Shown: one piece after another, positions 37,773-47,564 of the stretch
Numbering within the stretch: the first letter of the stretch is position 1
Layout: each line of letters begins with the position of its first letter
NCBI GenBank assembly: GCA_021828375.1
Contig: JAKARS010000004.1
Location: forward strand, 21,920 to 85,919
Length of the DNA stretch: 64,000 bases
Direction of reading: 5' to 3'
Source of the DNA: Nitrospirota bacterium
GTDB taxonomy: Bacteria > Nitrospirota > Leptospirillia > Leptospirillales > Leptospirillaceae
Translations under genes and position numbers: made by a program
The notes under the pieces: model-generated
Databases searched by the model: none
Told to the model about the DNA's origin: nothing
Seen by the model: the letters and a program-made list of their open reading frames with translations, nothing else

Positions 37773-39140
37773 ATGGGACACAAAATTTATGCCTATCTCG
37801 ACGAGCGCATCAGAATCTCGAGTCTGATGGGCTTTCTCCTAAACGAGCCGATGCCTGGCGGATCCCGGTGGGCCTACATTCCGGGCTCCATGGTGTTCTT
37901 TGTCCTGATCCTCCAGTTTGTCACGGGGATGATGCTCGCCTTTTACTACGGCGGGACTCCCGATCACGCCTGGGACAGCGTCAACTATATCGACCACCTC
38001 ACCTATAATGGCGTGGGCGTCGGACGGCTGATCCGGGGAATCCATTACTGGGGGTCCTCGATCATGGTGATTGCCGTGGGGATCCATCTCCTTCAGGTCT
38101 TTCTCTGGGGAGCCTACAAGCGGCCTCGGGAGATCATGTGGCTCGTCGGCGTGGTGCTTCTCGGCCTGACCATGACGGCCTCCTTCTCAGGATACCTCCT
38201 GCCTTGGGATGAGCGGGCCTATTGGGGGACGATCGTCGGAACCAACATGATCGGTCTTGTTCCTTTTGTGGGTGAGGCCATCAAGGATGCCATCCGGGGC
38301 GGGGTGGGGCTGGGGGCCTTGACCCTTTCGCACTTCTTCACCCTGCATACGATGATCCTTCCCACCCTCTTCATTCTCTTTGTCATGCTGCACATGGTGA
38401 TCTTTCGCCGGGTGGGGCCGGCCGGTCCCTTTTCCGGCTCTCCGGAAAAGCTCGAGGCGACGAAGGATACCTTTTACCCGCGCCAGGTGTTGATGGATGC
38501 CTTTGGGATGCTGGGGATCTTCATTTTTATCCTGGCGCTCGCCATCCTTCATCCTCCCGGACTCGAATCCGTTGCCAACCCGTCCAATGCAGCCTACAAT
38601 CCGACCCCTGCATGGTACTTCGACTGGATCTTCGAGCTTCTCAAGCTCATTCGTCCGGAGATCGTGGGGGTCGTGGGGCTCCCTGTCCTGATTGCCGTCG
38701 TCCTGGTCTTCTTGCCGTTCATCGACAAAAAGCCGGTGCGCTCCCCATTCCGGAGACCGTTTGCGGTCTTGTCCACCCTCTTTGTCCTGACCTCCATGCT
38801 GGTTCTCTCCCTCATGGCCGAAAACGGGTATAAAAAACTTGTCGATGTCGACAGGGCGGCCATGCTCAGGGGCCAGACGGTCTTCAACACCGCCGGATGC
38901 ATGGGATGCCATACGCTCTTTGGGAAGGGCGGCAAGATTGGCCCCGATCTCTCCGAAGAGGGGCTTGTGGGCCATTCGGAGCATTGGCTGACAGTGCAGT
39001 TTGTCAACTCCAAGGCCCACTTTCCGGACTCCATCATGCCGGATTTCACCTATCTCACGCCGCAGCAGCAGCACGATCTTGCCATGTACATCTCCTCGCT
39101 GGGGCGCATGAACTGGCCTGACCCCACAAAGACCCCCTGA
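37773..39140 (+). CDS. Cytochrome b (b6/subunit IV-type) with C-terminal cytochrome c domain
   Basis: Cyt b features (GSSIMVIAVGIHLLQVFLWGAYKRPREIMW; SGYLLPWDERAYWGT; HFFTLHTMILPTLFILFVMLHMVIFR; NPTPAWYFDWIFELLK) then AGCMGCHTLFGKGGKIGPDLSEEG (CxxCH). Confidence 0.93.
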   Translation: MGHKIYAYLDERIRISSLMGFLLNEPMPGGSRWAYIPGSMVFFVLILQFVTGMMLAFYYGGTPDHAWDSVNYIDHLTYNGVGVGRLIRGIHYWGSSIMVIAVGIHLLQVFLWGAYKRPREIMWLVGVVLLGLTMTASFSGYLLPWDERAYWGTIVGTNMIGLVPFVGEAIKDAIRGGVGLGALTLSHFFTLHTMILPTLFILFVMLHMVIFRRVGPAGPFSGSPEKLEATKDTFYPRQVLMDAFGMLGIFIFILALAILHPPGLESVANPSNAAYNPTPAWYFDWIFELLKLIRPEIVGVVGLPVLIAVVLVFLPFIDKKPVRSPFRRPFAVLSTLFVLTSMLVLSLMAENGYKKLVDVDRAAMLRGQTVFNTAGCMGCHTLFGKGGKIGPDLSEEGLVGHSEHWLTVQFVNSKAHFPDSIMPDFTYLTPQQQHDLAMYISSLGRMNWPDPTKTP

Positions 39141-39187
39141 GGAGAACTACCGGCGGGGCGGCGTGTCAAAAAAGAGCCTGAAACGAG

Positions 39188-39213
39188 AAAGGCCCCTTTT
39201 CGGGGCCTTTTTT
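39188..39213 (+). terminator. Rho-independent terminator after the Rieske/cyt b operon
   Basis: AAAGGCCCC-ttttc-GGGGCCTTT followed by TTT. Confidence 0.85.
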
Positions 39214-39275
39214 GTTGGGGAAGAAGGGAGTCTCCTTCCCCTCTGGGCGAGTGGTGAAAGTTTTGGAGGAGGAAG

Positions 39276-39527
39276 TTATCGGGCCGACTTGAGAAGCGAA
39301 ATCGCCCGCTGCCTGTCGGGAACGCCGACAAAATAGGGCCGATCCCCAACCAGTGTCGTGGGAACGGAGCGAATGCCGAACCTCTCCGCCAGCTCCTTTC
39401 CTCGGGGGGTATCGATATCGATCTCTTCGTAGCTGAAAGGGATTTCTTGTCGAAGGCGGGTCCAGAAACTCTTGGCGGCAGGGCAACTGGGACACCAGCT
39501 GGCATAGACGAGCCGAACCTTGGCCAT
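39276..39527 (-). CDS. Glutaredoxin-like protein
   Basis: MAKVRLVYASWCPSCPAAKSFWTRLRQE...IDTPRGKELAERFGIRSVPTTLVGDR. Confidence 0.85.
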   Translation of the reverse strand: MAKVRLVYASWCPSCPAAKSFWTRLRQEIPFSYEEIDIDTPRGKELAERFGIRSVPTTLVGDRPYFVGVPDRQRAISLLKSAR

Positions 39528-39643
39528 GGATCTTTTCTCCTGGAAAATGGTGACAAGAAAGGCTGTTGTCAGCCCCTCTCTCTTGTTTCTATAATAATTA
39601 TAGCACCTGTGGACTGGCTCCGGGAGAGTGAGTTCCCGGAAAA

Positions 39644-39859
39644 ATGGCTTGGTTTGGCAGAAGGAAGAACGCGATGGATTATAAGGCAATGGTGGTCGGG
39701 GGGGTGGCGGGAGGTCTCTTCGGCTTTCTGGTGAGCGCCATCCTGACGCGAAACGGATGCGGGACGGTGGCCTGCCGAATCAACCGGAGCCCTCGGATTG
39801 CAACTCTCTATTATGCCTTTATCGGGGCCTCGTTGGGGCTGACTCTTCATGCCTTCTGA
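39644..39859 (+). CDS. Small two-TM protein, DUF6132-like
   Basis: YKAMVVGGVAGGLFGFLVSAILTRNGCGTVACRINRSPRIATLYYAFIGASLGL. Confidence 0.55.
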   Translation: MAWFGRRKNAMDYKAMVVGGVAGGLFGFLVSAILTRNGCGTVACRINRSPRIATLYYAFIGASLGLTLHAF

Positions 39860-40274
39860 CCGGCCGCCCCTTCCTCCCCCCACATTGACACCCCTGGGCG
39901 CCCCCGCAGGGTCCCCTCCTCCGGTCGGACCCTATAGCCCCGGCATTCTGGCCGGAGGCTGGCTGTACCTCTCCGGTCAGATTGCCCTTCTTGAGGACGG
40001 GACGATTGTGTCGGGGGGGGTGAGGGAGGAGGCCCGACTCATTTTCTCCCGTCTGAGAGAGATGCTCTCCCAAGCCCGGGCCACTCCGTCCCATGTGGTG
40101 AAGCTGACACTCTACCTGACGGACATGGAAGGGTTTCAGGGTGTGAACGAGGCCTGTGCCGCCTTCTTTTCTCCGCCCTATCCCGCGCGTGTCACGGTTG
40201 GAGTGAAAGAGCTTCCCCGGGGGGCGAGCCTTGAGGTCGATGTGGTGGCCTATCTGGGGGAGACTTCTTCCTGA
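39849..40274 (+). CDS. RidA family protein
   Basis: APAGSPPPVGPYSPGILAGGWLYLSGQIAL...HVVKLTLYLTDMEGFQGVNEACAAFFSPPYPARVTVGVKELPRGASLEVDVVA. Confidence 0.93.
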   Translation: MPSDRPPLPPPTLTPLGAPAGSPPPVGPYSPGILAGGWLYLSGQIALLEDGTIVSGGVREEARLIFSRLREMLSQARATPSHVVKLTLYLTDMEGFQGVNEACAAFFSPPYPARVTVGVKELPRGASLEVDVVAYLGETSS

Positions 40275-40339
40275 GGGACGGCCGCATGTCGGAGGAGGCC
40301 ACGCAGAGATGAGCGGGCGAGAGAGGGAGGAAGACCCTT

Positions 40340-40385
40340 AAAAAAAAAGTCCGATCGCCTTGGAGTGCTCCTTGGCCATCGGACT
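40340..40385 (-). terminator. Rho-independent terminator of rpmB
   Basis: Minus strand AGTCCGAT...ATCGGACT followed by TTTTTTT; arms at 40348-40355 and 40378-40385. Confidence 0.85.
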
Positions 40386-40434
40386 ATCGTTGCCTTGTCT
40401 CTTCCCTGATCCTTGAGGGATCAGGGGAAGGGGA

Positions 40435-40626
40435 TCAGATCGCTTTCTGGACCTTCCCGCTCCGGATGCACCGGGTGCAGACGCGGATGCGGCGGGGCTG
40501 TCCCTCCACAAGAGCGTGAACTGACTGAAGATTGGGCTTGAAGACCCGCTTGGTGACGCGGTGAGAGTGGCTGATCTGATTTCCGACCACCTTGGTCTTC
40601 CCGCAGACGAAACAGTTGGCTGCCAT
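40435..40626 (-). CDS. rpmB: 50S ribosomal protein L28 (four-cysteine form)
   Basis: MAANCFVCGKTKVVGNQISHSHRVTKRVFKPNLQSVHALVEGQPRRIRVCTRCIRSGKVQKAI. Confidence 0.96.
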   Translation of the reverse strand: MAANCFVCGKTKVVGNQISHSHRVTKRVFKPNLQSVHALVEGQPRRIRVCTRCIRSGKVQKAI

Positions 40627-40667
40627 GATAAGCTCCCGTGTAAGTCGTTCGATCGAAAATTCCTCAT

Positions 40668-40697
40668 AGTCTAATCCATTTTGTGGGGAGGTTGCAA
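40668..40697 (-). promoter_or_regulatory. Putative promoter of rpmB
   Basis: Minus strand TTGCAA-18 nt-TAGACT. Confidence 0.4.
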
Positions 40698-40967
40698 TCC
40701 CCCTCCCGCTCTCCGAAGACTCGTTCCTCGGTCTCTTCCGGAAACAGATGATCCTTTCCTGACACCCTCTTCCGAAGAATGGGGGGGCCGGGGAGGGGCC
40801 TTTGGGGTGGAGCTTGGGGTGCCAATTTCTCGGGTTCTTGCGTATGATGGATGTCTGCATGACACACTCCGGCGGGGATTGTCACATACTCCCTGACCCG
40901 GAAGGGCTCCGGATCGACCAATGGGCTCCATAGCCAGGGAGGGGCGTCCCTCCCCGGAAGGAAGGTT

Positions 40968-43103
40968 GTGGCTTCTCCCCCTTTTCCCCGACTGAAACTG
41001 ACCGCTCCCCTCTCGAGCTTCCCCTCGATCGGTCCCCGGCGACAGGCCCGCCTGGAGAGGCGCGGGCTTTCCACGGTTCTCGACCTTCTTTATTGTTTTC
41101 CCTATCGCTATGAAGACCGAAGGATCCGTCTGGTCGTCTCGGAGCTGACGGAAGGAGCCGAGCAGGGATTTGTGGCGACGGTCCGGTCGATCCGGAAAAA
41201 GGTCGTTCCCAAGCTCAAGGCTCCGCTCATCGAGGCGACGGTCTATGATCGCTCGGGGGAGATCCCCGTCGTCTGGTTTGGCCAGGAATATCTTCTTAAA
41301 CACCTGCCGGAGGGCTCCCAGGCCTTTTTTTTCGGGAAGGTGGAGTATTCCTCCTACTCCCGGGGTCTGGTTCTCCGCTCTCCGGTGGTCGAGCCCATCG
41401 ATCCCGAGCAGGGCCTCAGGCGCTCCTACCATATCGGTCGGATCGTTCCGGTCTACCGGGAGGAGGCCGGTCTCTCCACGGGAGTGTTTCGCCGCATTGT
41501 GGGCGATGTTCTGCGGGCCCTTTGGGGGGAGGCCTTTGATCCCCTCCCCGAATCCGTTCGCCGGGAGGCCCATCTGATGGGCTGGTTTCCTGCCATTGTG
41601 GAGATGCATTTCCCCCGGGAGACCGAACGCCCGATGGAGGAGCTTCTTCTTCCGGGGTATCCGCCCCGGGACCGGATTGTCTTTGAAGAGTTCTTCCTGC
41701 TCGAGTATCTCATGATGCTCCGGCGACAGGGGGTTCATCATTCGGGTCGCATGTGGGTTCCTGCGGACGCAGGGGATGATCCTGTTTCTTCCTTTGAGCG
41801 GCAGGCCCCTTTTGCCCTGACGGGGGCCCAGCAGCGGGCCTGCCGGGAGATTGCCAAGGACCTCGCCCAACCCCATCCGATGAATCGCTTTCTCCTGGGA
41901 GATGTCGGCTCGGGCAAGACCCTGGTGGCGGCCTTTGCCATGCTCCAGGCCCTTCGGGCAGGCTGCCAGACGGCCTTTCTCGCTCCGACGGAGATCTTGG
42001 CCCAGCAGCACTGCCGGACGCTCGCCGCCCTTCTCAAGGAAGAGCCGCCTGTCCTTCTCTCCCATTCGGTCAAGGGGGCCGATCGGCGTCGACTTCTTTC
42101 CGGCATCGCGGAGGGGCGCCACAGGGTCATCGTCGGAACCCATGCCATCCTTGAGGAGGGTGTCGTCTTTGAGAAGCTGGGGCTCGTGGTGATCGATGAA
42201 CAGCACAAGTTTGGCGTGGCGCAGCGCAAGGCCCTGTGGTCAAAAGGCCCCAATCCGGATATTCTTGTGATGACAGCCACGCCCATTCCCCGCTCGCTGG
42301 CACTCTCCTATTACGGCGATCTCGAGATCTCCCTTCTCGACGAGCTCCCTCCGGGCCGTCAGCCGGTGGAGACGCGCATCGTCCCCAAGGCCGACGAGAG
42401 CTTCTGGAAAAAGAAAGTGGCTCCGGTGCTGGCCCGCTCCGAGCAGGTCTTTGTGGTCTTGCCCCTGGTGGAGGAGTCGGAGAAGGTCGATGCCAAAAAT
42501 GCCCAGGATGTCCACGGCTATCTTTCGTCGATCTTTCCCCATGTCCGGGTGGGGCTGTTGACCGGACGAATGGCGGGAGAAGAGAAGGAATCGGTCATGG
42601 AAGCCTTTCGAACGGGGGAGATCTCCATTCTCGTCGCCACGACGGTCATTGAAGTGGGAGTCGACATTCCCCGGGCATCCGTCATGGTGGTCGAGAATGC
42701 GGAACGTTTCGGCCTGGCTCAGCTGCACCAGCTTCGGGGACGGATCGGCCGGGGGGGGCTTCCCGGGATCTTTTATCTGGTTCCGGGCGAGGGGATGGGA
42801 GAGGAAGGGCGAAAACGGCTCAGGATTCTTGAGGAGTACTCCGACGGATTCCATGTGGCCGAAGAGGATCTTCGGATGAGGGGGCCGGGAGAGTTCATGG
42901 GGGTGCGGCAGTCGGGCCTTCCGATGTTTGTGGTGGCTGACCTTGTCAGGGACGCGGAGGTTCTTTTTCGTGCGCGCGAGCTCGCCTCTTCCTATGTCGA
43001 GGGGGCGGCAGGACGGATGGAGGCGGCCTGGGAACAGTCGGGCCTCGAGGAGTTTCTGCGGCTTCGCTACCGGGAGGTGGACGTATGGCTCTCGATCCGA
43101 TAG
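40968..43103 (+). CDS. recG: ATP-dependent DNA helicase RecG
   Basis: RFLLGDVGSGKTLVAAFAMLQ; VVIDEQHKFGVAQR; MTATPIPRSLALSYYGDLEISLLDELPPGRQPVETR; LRGRIGRGG. Confidence 0.96.
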   Translation: MASPPFPRLKLTAPLSSFPSIGPRRQARLERRGLSTVLDLLYCFPYRYEDRRIRLVVSELTEGAEQGFVATVRSIRKKVVPKLKAPLIEATVYDRSGEIPVVWFGQEYLLKHLPEGSQAFFFGKVEYSSYSRGLVLRSPVVEPIDPEQGLRRSYHIGRIVPVYREEAGLSTGVFRRIVGDVLRALWGEAFDPLPESVRREAHLMGWFPAIVEMHFPRETERPMEELLLPGYPPRDRIVFEEFFLLEYLMMLRRQGVHHSGRMWVPADAGDDPVSSFERQAPFALTGAQQRACREIAKDLAQPHPMNRFLLGDVGSGKTLVAAFAMLQALRAGCQTAFLAPTEILAQQHCRTLAALLKEEPPVLLSHSVKGADRRRLLSGIAEGRHRVIVGTHAILEEGVVFEKLGLVVIDEQHKFGVAQRKALWSKGPNPDILVMTATPIPRSLALSYYGDLEISLLDELPPGRQPVETRIVPKADESFWKKKVAPVLARSEQVFVVLPLVEESEKVDAKNAQDVHGYLSSIFPHVRVGLLTGRMAGEEKESVMEAFRTGEISILVATTVIEVGVDIPRASVMVVENAERFGLAQLHQLRGRIGRGGLPGIFYLVPGEGMGEEGRKRLRILEEYSDGFHVAEEDLRMRGPGEFMGVRQSGLPMFVVADLVRDAEVLFRARELASSYVEGAAGRMEAAWEQSGLEEFLRLRYREVDVWLSIR

Positions 43104-43444
43104 AGGGACGAAAGGGCCGACAATATTCCCGAGGGCTCTCTCGGGGGCTCCGGCGGGCGAGTCTTGCCCTTCTTCGCTCCGGAGCCGACTTCTTTCGTCT
43201 CGACCACCGCCTTCGGGGGGGAATCAGAATGCGTCTTCTCGACCTCGAGATCGAGAAGGCCTACCGGGATTTGGGGGAGTTTCTCTATGCCCGTCTCCAG
43301 CCGGAACCGCTCGACGAGGGAGACCTGGTCTTGCTTGATCTTTTGCGCAACGAAATCTGGCGCCTCGAGGAGGAGCGGCGTCTGGCCGAATCCAAGGCCC
43401 GGGGAGAGGAAAAACGGAGTCTCAAGGGTAAGGGGGAGGTGTGA
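43085..43444 (+). CDS. Hypothetical protein between recG and ppx
   Basis: 119-aa ORF overlapping the recG stop by 19 nt and the ppx start by 4 nt. Confidence 0.55.
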   Translation: MALDPIEGRKGRQYSRGLSRGLRRASLALLRSGADFFRLDHRLRGGIRMRLLDLEIEKAYRDLGEFLYARLQPEPLDEGDLVLLDLLRNEIWRLEEERRLAESKARGEEKRSLKGKGEV

Positions 43445-44409
43445 AGTCAACGCAAAGGGTTGCCGTCGTCGACATCGGAACCAACTCGGTCCGGCTCATG
43501 GTGGCCGAGGCGACGGGCCGAGGAATCGAGACAGTGCTGTATCAGGATGGCCGCATTACCCGTCTGGGAGAGGGAATTGCCGCCACACGGACGATTGCCC
43601 GGGCGGCCGTTGACCGGACCGCGGCGGTTTTGAGCGAGTTCGCGGAGAGAATTCGTTCCTACTCCCCCGATGCGGTGTCGTACATCGGAACCTCGGCACT
43701 GCGACAGGCCAGTAACCGGGAGGAGGTTCTTGAGCGCTTCTTCCGGGAGGCGGGGGTTCGTGTCCGGGTCATCTCTGGCGAGGAGGAGGCCGCGTTGACC
43801 TACCGGGGGGCGCTTTTTGGCCTTTCGATGGTCCGGGGTCCCTTTCTGGTGGTGGATATCGGGGGCGGTTCCAGCGAGCTGATCGTGGGCGAGAGCGCCG
43901 TGGATTTCTGGAAGGCCTTTTCCGTTGAGGTGGGAGTGGTGACCTTGACGGAGGGCTGGTTTCGGAATGATCCTCCATCGGAGGCCGAGTTTTCTCAAGT
44001 GCGGCGGTATCTTGAGGAGCGCTTCCGGGACCCGGTGGGGGTGATCGCTCCCTACCTCGCCTCCGGGGCCCGGCTGGTGGGAACGGCCGGATCGGTCACC
44101 ACGATTCTGGCACTGATCCGGGAAATGGCCCGATACGATCCGTCGAAGGTCCATGGTCAGACCCTGTCCCGCAAGGAAATCGAGGGACTATTTGAACGGC
44201 TGAGGGCTGTGCCGGCGCGGGAGAGACTGTCCTTCCCCGGCCTTGAGCGGGGAAGGGAGGACATCATTCTTGCCGGAACACTGATTCTCCTCTCCCTTCT
44301 GGACTTTCTCCGGCAGTCGGATCTGGTCGTGTCGGCCTACGGTCTTCGGGAGGGGGTCGTCATGGACCTTGCCGGAGGGGGCGAGCCCCTCGAGCGGATC
44401 AGGCCATGA
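43441..44409 (+). CDS. Ppx/GppA exopolyphosphatase family protein
   Basis: VAVVDIGTNSVRLMVAEATGRGI; ISGEEEAALTYRGALFGL; FLVVDIGGGSSELIVGE. Confidence 0.94.
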   Translation: MKSTQRVAVVDIGTNSVRLMVAEATGRGIETVLYQDGRITRLGEGIAATRTIARAAVDRTAAVLSEFAERIRSYSPDAVSYIGTSALRQASNREEVLERFFREAGVRVRVISGEEEAALTYRGALFGLSMVRGPFLVVDIGGGSSELIVGESAVDFWKAFSVEVGVVTLTEGWFRNDPPSEAEFSQVRRYLEERFRDPVGVIAPYLASGARLVGTAGSVTTILALIREMARYDPSKVHGQTLSRKEIEGLFERLRAVPARERLSFPGLERGREDIILAGTLILLSLLDFLRQSDLVVSAYGLREGVVMDLAGGGEPLERIRP

Positions 44410-46066
44410 GGCGCCGCCAGCGATCGGGCTCCAACGTGCGGTAGAGAAAGAAGAGGGAGGGGTCCCGGGGATGATCCTTCATTCCTGATTCGAGGATCGC
44501 CCGGGCCATCGCCTTGTCGGAGGAGCGGTTGGCCACCTCGAAGAGGACCCTGTAAAAGCCTGGCCGTGGTCCATAGATCTCTGAAAACCGTTCGGCCAGG
44601 GGCAGAATGTCCGCCGAAGGGTCGAGGTTGTGCCGGTTCTCCGCGATCCTGTGAAGAAGCGTGACGGGCTCGCGCGAGGCAGAAAGGATCCTGTCATACC
44701 ACCGGAGGGCCCCACGATAGTCGTTGCGGTCCTCGTCGATCATGGCCAGCACCCAGTAGGGGACCTCGCTCAAGGGGTCGACCGTCACCGCCTGCTCCAG
44801 AAGGGCATAGGCCTCCATCCGGTCTTCTCGGGGAAGAAAGGCCCGGGCCAGCCCCAAGGTGGCCAGGCGGTGGGCATCGTCGGAGGGAGGCCCCTCGCTC
44901 TCGATCCGTTCGGCAACCTGTCGAAGAAGTCGTCCTGGAATCGGTGTCTCGGGGAAGAGGATCCGGGTCAAGGCCAGCGTCTCGAGAAAGGTGAAGGTAT
45001 CCTCAAATCGGGCAAGGAGTTTGAGAAGCTCGGGGATGTAGTACGGGTCGGGGCGGATGCCGAAGCCGCGGAGAAGGGCGATGGCGGCCTTCTCGGGACG
45101 CTTCTTCCTGAGCCAGAGATCTCCCAGCTGGTAGTGTCCTGGGGCCGAGTCGATCCCGGCAAGGGCCTCTTCGGCCTTTTCCGGGTCGCCGATGTCGACC
45201 TGGAGGAGCCCCAGAAGAAGTTGTGCCTCCCGGCTTTCAGGGGCGAGGGCCAGGGCCCGACGGACAAAGGGAAGGGCGGCAAGCGGCTTGCCCGCCATCT
45301 TGTGCGTTTCGGCCATGAGAAGGCAAAGTTCGGCCGTTTCACCTTCCTCCTCAAGGAGCAGCCGATAGGTGTCCAGGGCCCGGCCAAACTCGTTGACGTT
45401 CGCCGCAAGTCGGGCGACATGTCTGAGCAGCCGAAGGTTCCGGGGGGATTTTCGGAGAAGTTTCCGAAAGAACTTGAGGGCTTGGGAGGATTTTTCGATC
45501 CGCTCGAGGCTGCGTCCGTACCAGTCCTGAATGTCGGGGTTCTCGGGGTTGGCCGCCAGAAGATTTTCAAGACTTCTCGCCATGGGGGCAAAGAGGTCGA
45601 TGAGCTCGAGGGTGTCGACGGTGGAGGCCATGGCCAGGATGTTCTCGGGGGAGGAGGGCATCCGGCGGTGGGCTTCAAGGATCATGGGAAGCGCCAGCGG
45701 CCATCGTCCTTCAAGGCCGTTGAGGATGCCCGCCTCCCTCAGAAGATCGGGGTCGTCAGGAAAGAGCCGGAGGCCTTCTTCGAGGACCCAGAGGGCCTTC
45801 TGTCGTTCATCGGTCCGATCCTTGAGGAGGCCGAGAAGGAGAAAGGGAAGGGCGCTTCGATTCTTTTCGATCGCGACGGCCTTCCAGTAGGATTCTTCGG
45901 CCTGGGAGAGAAGCCCCAGTCCTTCCAGGGCCATTCCCCTGAGGGTCTCGACGGAGCTGTCCCTGTTTCGCTCCGGAGCGTTCCGATCGAGAAGGTCGAG
46001 GGCCTCCGAATAACGTCTCTTTCGTATCAGATCTCCGATGGCGACTGTGTCGGGGAGAGTGGGCAT
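44399..46066 (-). CDS. TPR-repeat protein
   Basis: Multiple TPR-like helices (RYSEALDLLDRNAPERN; ALDTYRLLLEEEGETAELCLLMAETHKMAGKPLAALPFVRRALALAPES). Confidence 0.8.
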   Translation of the reverse strand: MPTLPDTVAIGDLIRKRRYSEALDLLDRNAPERNRDSSVETLRGMALEGLGLLSQAEESYWKAVAIEKNRSALPFLLLGLLKDRTDERQKALWVLEEGLRLFPDDPDLLREAGILNGLEGRWPLALPMILEAHRRMPSSPENILAMASTVDTLELIDLFAPMARSLENLLAANPENPDIQDWYGRSLERIEKSSQALKFFRKLLRKSPRNLRLLRHVARLAANVNEFGRALDTYRLLLEEEGETAELCLLMAETHKMAGKPLAALPFVRRALALAPESREAQLLLGLLQVDIGDPEKAEEALAGIDSAPGHYQLGDLWLRKKRPEKAAIALLRGFGIRPDPYYIPELLKLLARFEDTFTFLETLALTRILFPETPIPGRLLRQVAERIESEGPPSDDAHRLATLGLARAFLPREDRMEAYALLEQAVTVDPLSEVPYWVLAMIDEDRNDYRGALRWYDRILSASREPVTLLHRIAENRHNLDPSADILPLAERFSEIYGPRPGFYRVLFEVANRSSDKAMARAILESGMKDHPRDPSLFFLYRTLEPDRWRRLMA

Positions 46067-46175
46067 GGGGTCCTTCCTGAATCGGTCGTCGTGAGAGCTC
46101 TCCGGGCAGCGTCCGGATGACATTTTGGCCCTATGGTAGCATAACCGGCCCGGTGACGGGGTGTGAGGAGTCGGG

Positions 46176-47534
46176 ATGAACGGGGGACGGCCCGTCAATG
46201 TCGTTGCAGGACCATGTTGGCAGAAGATTCTCGAGCGGATCCCTCCGCCCGAAGGTGGCCGGTTCTATGCCGTGGGGGGATGGAGCCGGGACCGGATTCT
46301 GGCCTCCCTTGAAGGGAAGACCCCTTCCGGCTGGGAGCAAGAGATCGACCTTGTGGCCGATCGGGGATTCTTTCCCTGGGTAGAGGCGGTCTTTCGGGCC
46401 TTTTCCGGTTTGATCGTGGGGACTCCCCATGTGGAGCGGGATTTTCTGACGGCCCGGGTGGATATCCAGGAGGAGGGACGCTTCTTTCGGATCGATCTTG
46501 CAGGATTTCGGCGCGAGTCCTATCCTCGTCCGGGAGTCCTGCCGCGCACCCGTCCCGGGAGCTTCCTCGAGGATTCCCGGAGGCGGGACTTTCCCATGAA
46601 TGCCCTGTATCTCGAATGGGATCCGACACGGAAAGGATTCCGGCGCCTTTTTGACCCCTTTGGGGGAGAGCGCGATCTGGCCCTCCGGAGGGTTTCCCTC
46701 ATTCGTCCGGAGGCTTTCACGGAGGATCCCACCCGGATTTTTCGATGGGCGCGGTTGGCCAGCCGCCTCCGGCTTACATCCTCTTCCGACCTTCTCCTCG
46801 CCCTGAAAACTGCCCTTGAGGAGCCGGCCCTTTGGCAGGGGGTCGGGGGGGCGAGAGTCTCGGCCGAAATGGAACGCCTGCAACGGGAGACAGATCCGCT
46901 GGCCGCCCTTGCCCTCCTCTTTTCTTCGAAGGCCGTCGCCTCCCTGACCGGAGGGGATCTCTCCCGTCTCTCTCATCAGCGGAAACGTCGTCTGGAGCGA
47001 TGGGTCTCCTTGAGAGACAGCCTCGAGAGGGGCGCGGAGAAGGATCCCTTCCTGACCGGGGCAAGCCGGGAGATGTTTTATCTGGCACTTCTGTCGGGTC
47101 TTCGGCGCAGGATCTTTGACCGGGTCGCCTTGGCGTGGGGGATTGGAGCCCGGCTCTCAGAGGGGCTCGCGGAGACCCTTTTTCGGCCATCGGGCTGGCC
47201 GGGGGGGCATTCCTATGCAGGTCTGCTCAAAGAGTCCGGCGGAGATCGGGGACATCTGTGGGGGTTGGCGGACCGGATGGACAGAGGAAAGCTCCTCGAC
47301 AGTCTTCTTCGATGCGGGGAGGAAGAGCTGCCCCTCTGGAAGGAATATCTTTTTGTGGGCCGCCGTCTCCCCCCCCTGATCACTGGAAAGGTCCTTCTGG
47401 ACCATCCGGCGATCGCGCCAGAAGAGAGGCGTCATATTCTGGCGGAGATTCGCTTCTGTCAGAGGACCGGAGAGCTGAAGACTCCGGAGGATGTCCGCCA
47501 CTGGTTGGAGAAGAGAGCCTCCCGTCTTTCGTGA
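46176..47534 (+). CDS. Class II CCA/poly(A) tRNA nucleotidyltransferase family protein
   Basis: YAVGGWSRDRILASLEG...EIDLVADRGF; RRRDFPMNALYLEWD; LFDPFGGERDLALRRVSLIRPEAFTEDPTRIFRWARLASRL. Confidence 0.85.
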   Translation: MNGGRPVNVVAGPCWQKILERIPPPEGGRFYAVGGWSRDRILASLEGKTPSGWEQEIDLVADRGFFPWVEAVFRAFSGLIVGTPHVERDFLTARVDIQEEGRFFRIDLAGFRRESYPRPGVLPRTRPGSFLEDSRRRDFPMNALYLEWDPTRKGFRRLFDPFGGERDLALRRVSLIRPEAFTEDPTRIFRWARLASRLRLTSSSDLLLALKTALEEPALWQGVGGARVSAEMERLQRETDPLAALALLFSSKAVASLTGGDLSRLSHQRKRRLERWVSLRDSLERGAEKDPFLTGASREMFYLALLSGLRRRIFDRVALAWGIGARLSEGLAETLFRPSGWPGGHSYAGLLKESGGDRGHLWGLADRMDRGKLLDSLLRCGEEELPLWKEYLFVGRRLPPLITGKVLLDHPAIAPEERRHILAEIRFCQRTGELKTPEDVRHWLEKRASRLS

Positions 47535-47562
47535 GACCGGACGGATCGGGCCGGTCTCACGA
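47529..47562. repeat. Perfect 12-bp inverted repeat between convergent genes
   Basis: TCGTGAGACCGG-acggatcggg-CCGGTCTCACGA. Confidence 0.85.
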
Positions 47563-47564
47563 TG

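Noticed and set aside
40671-42206. 511-aa antisense ORF
   Set aside because: Opposite recG and its upstream region; no recognisable motifs
44630-46120. 496-aa plus-strand ORF
   Set aside because: Antisense to the TPR gene; G/K/E-rich shadow sequence
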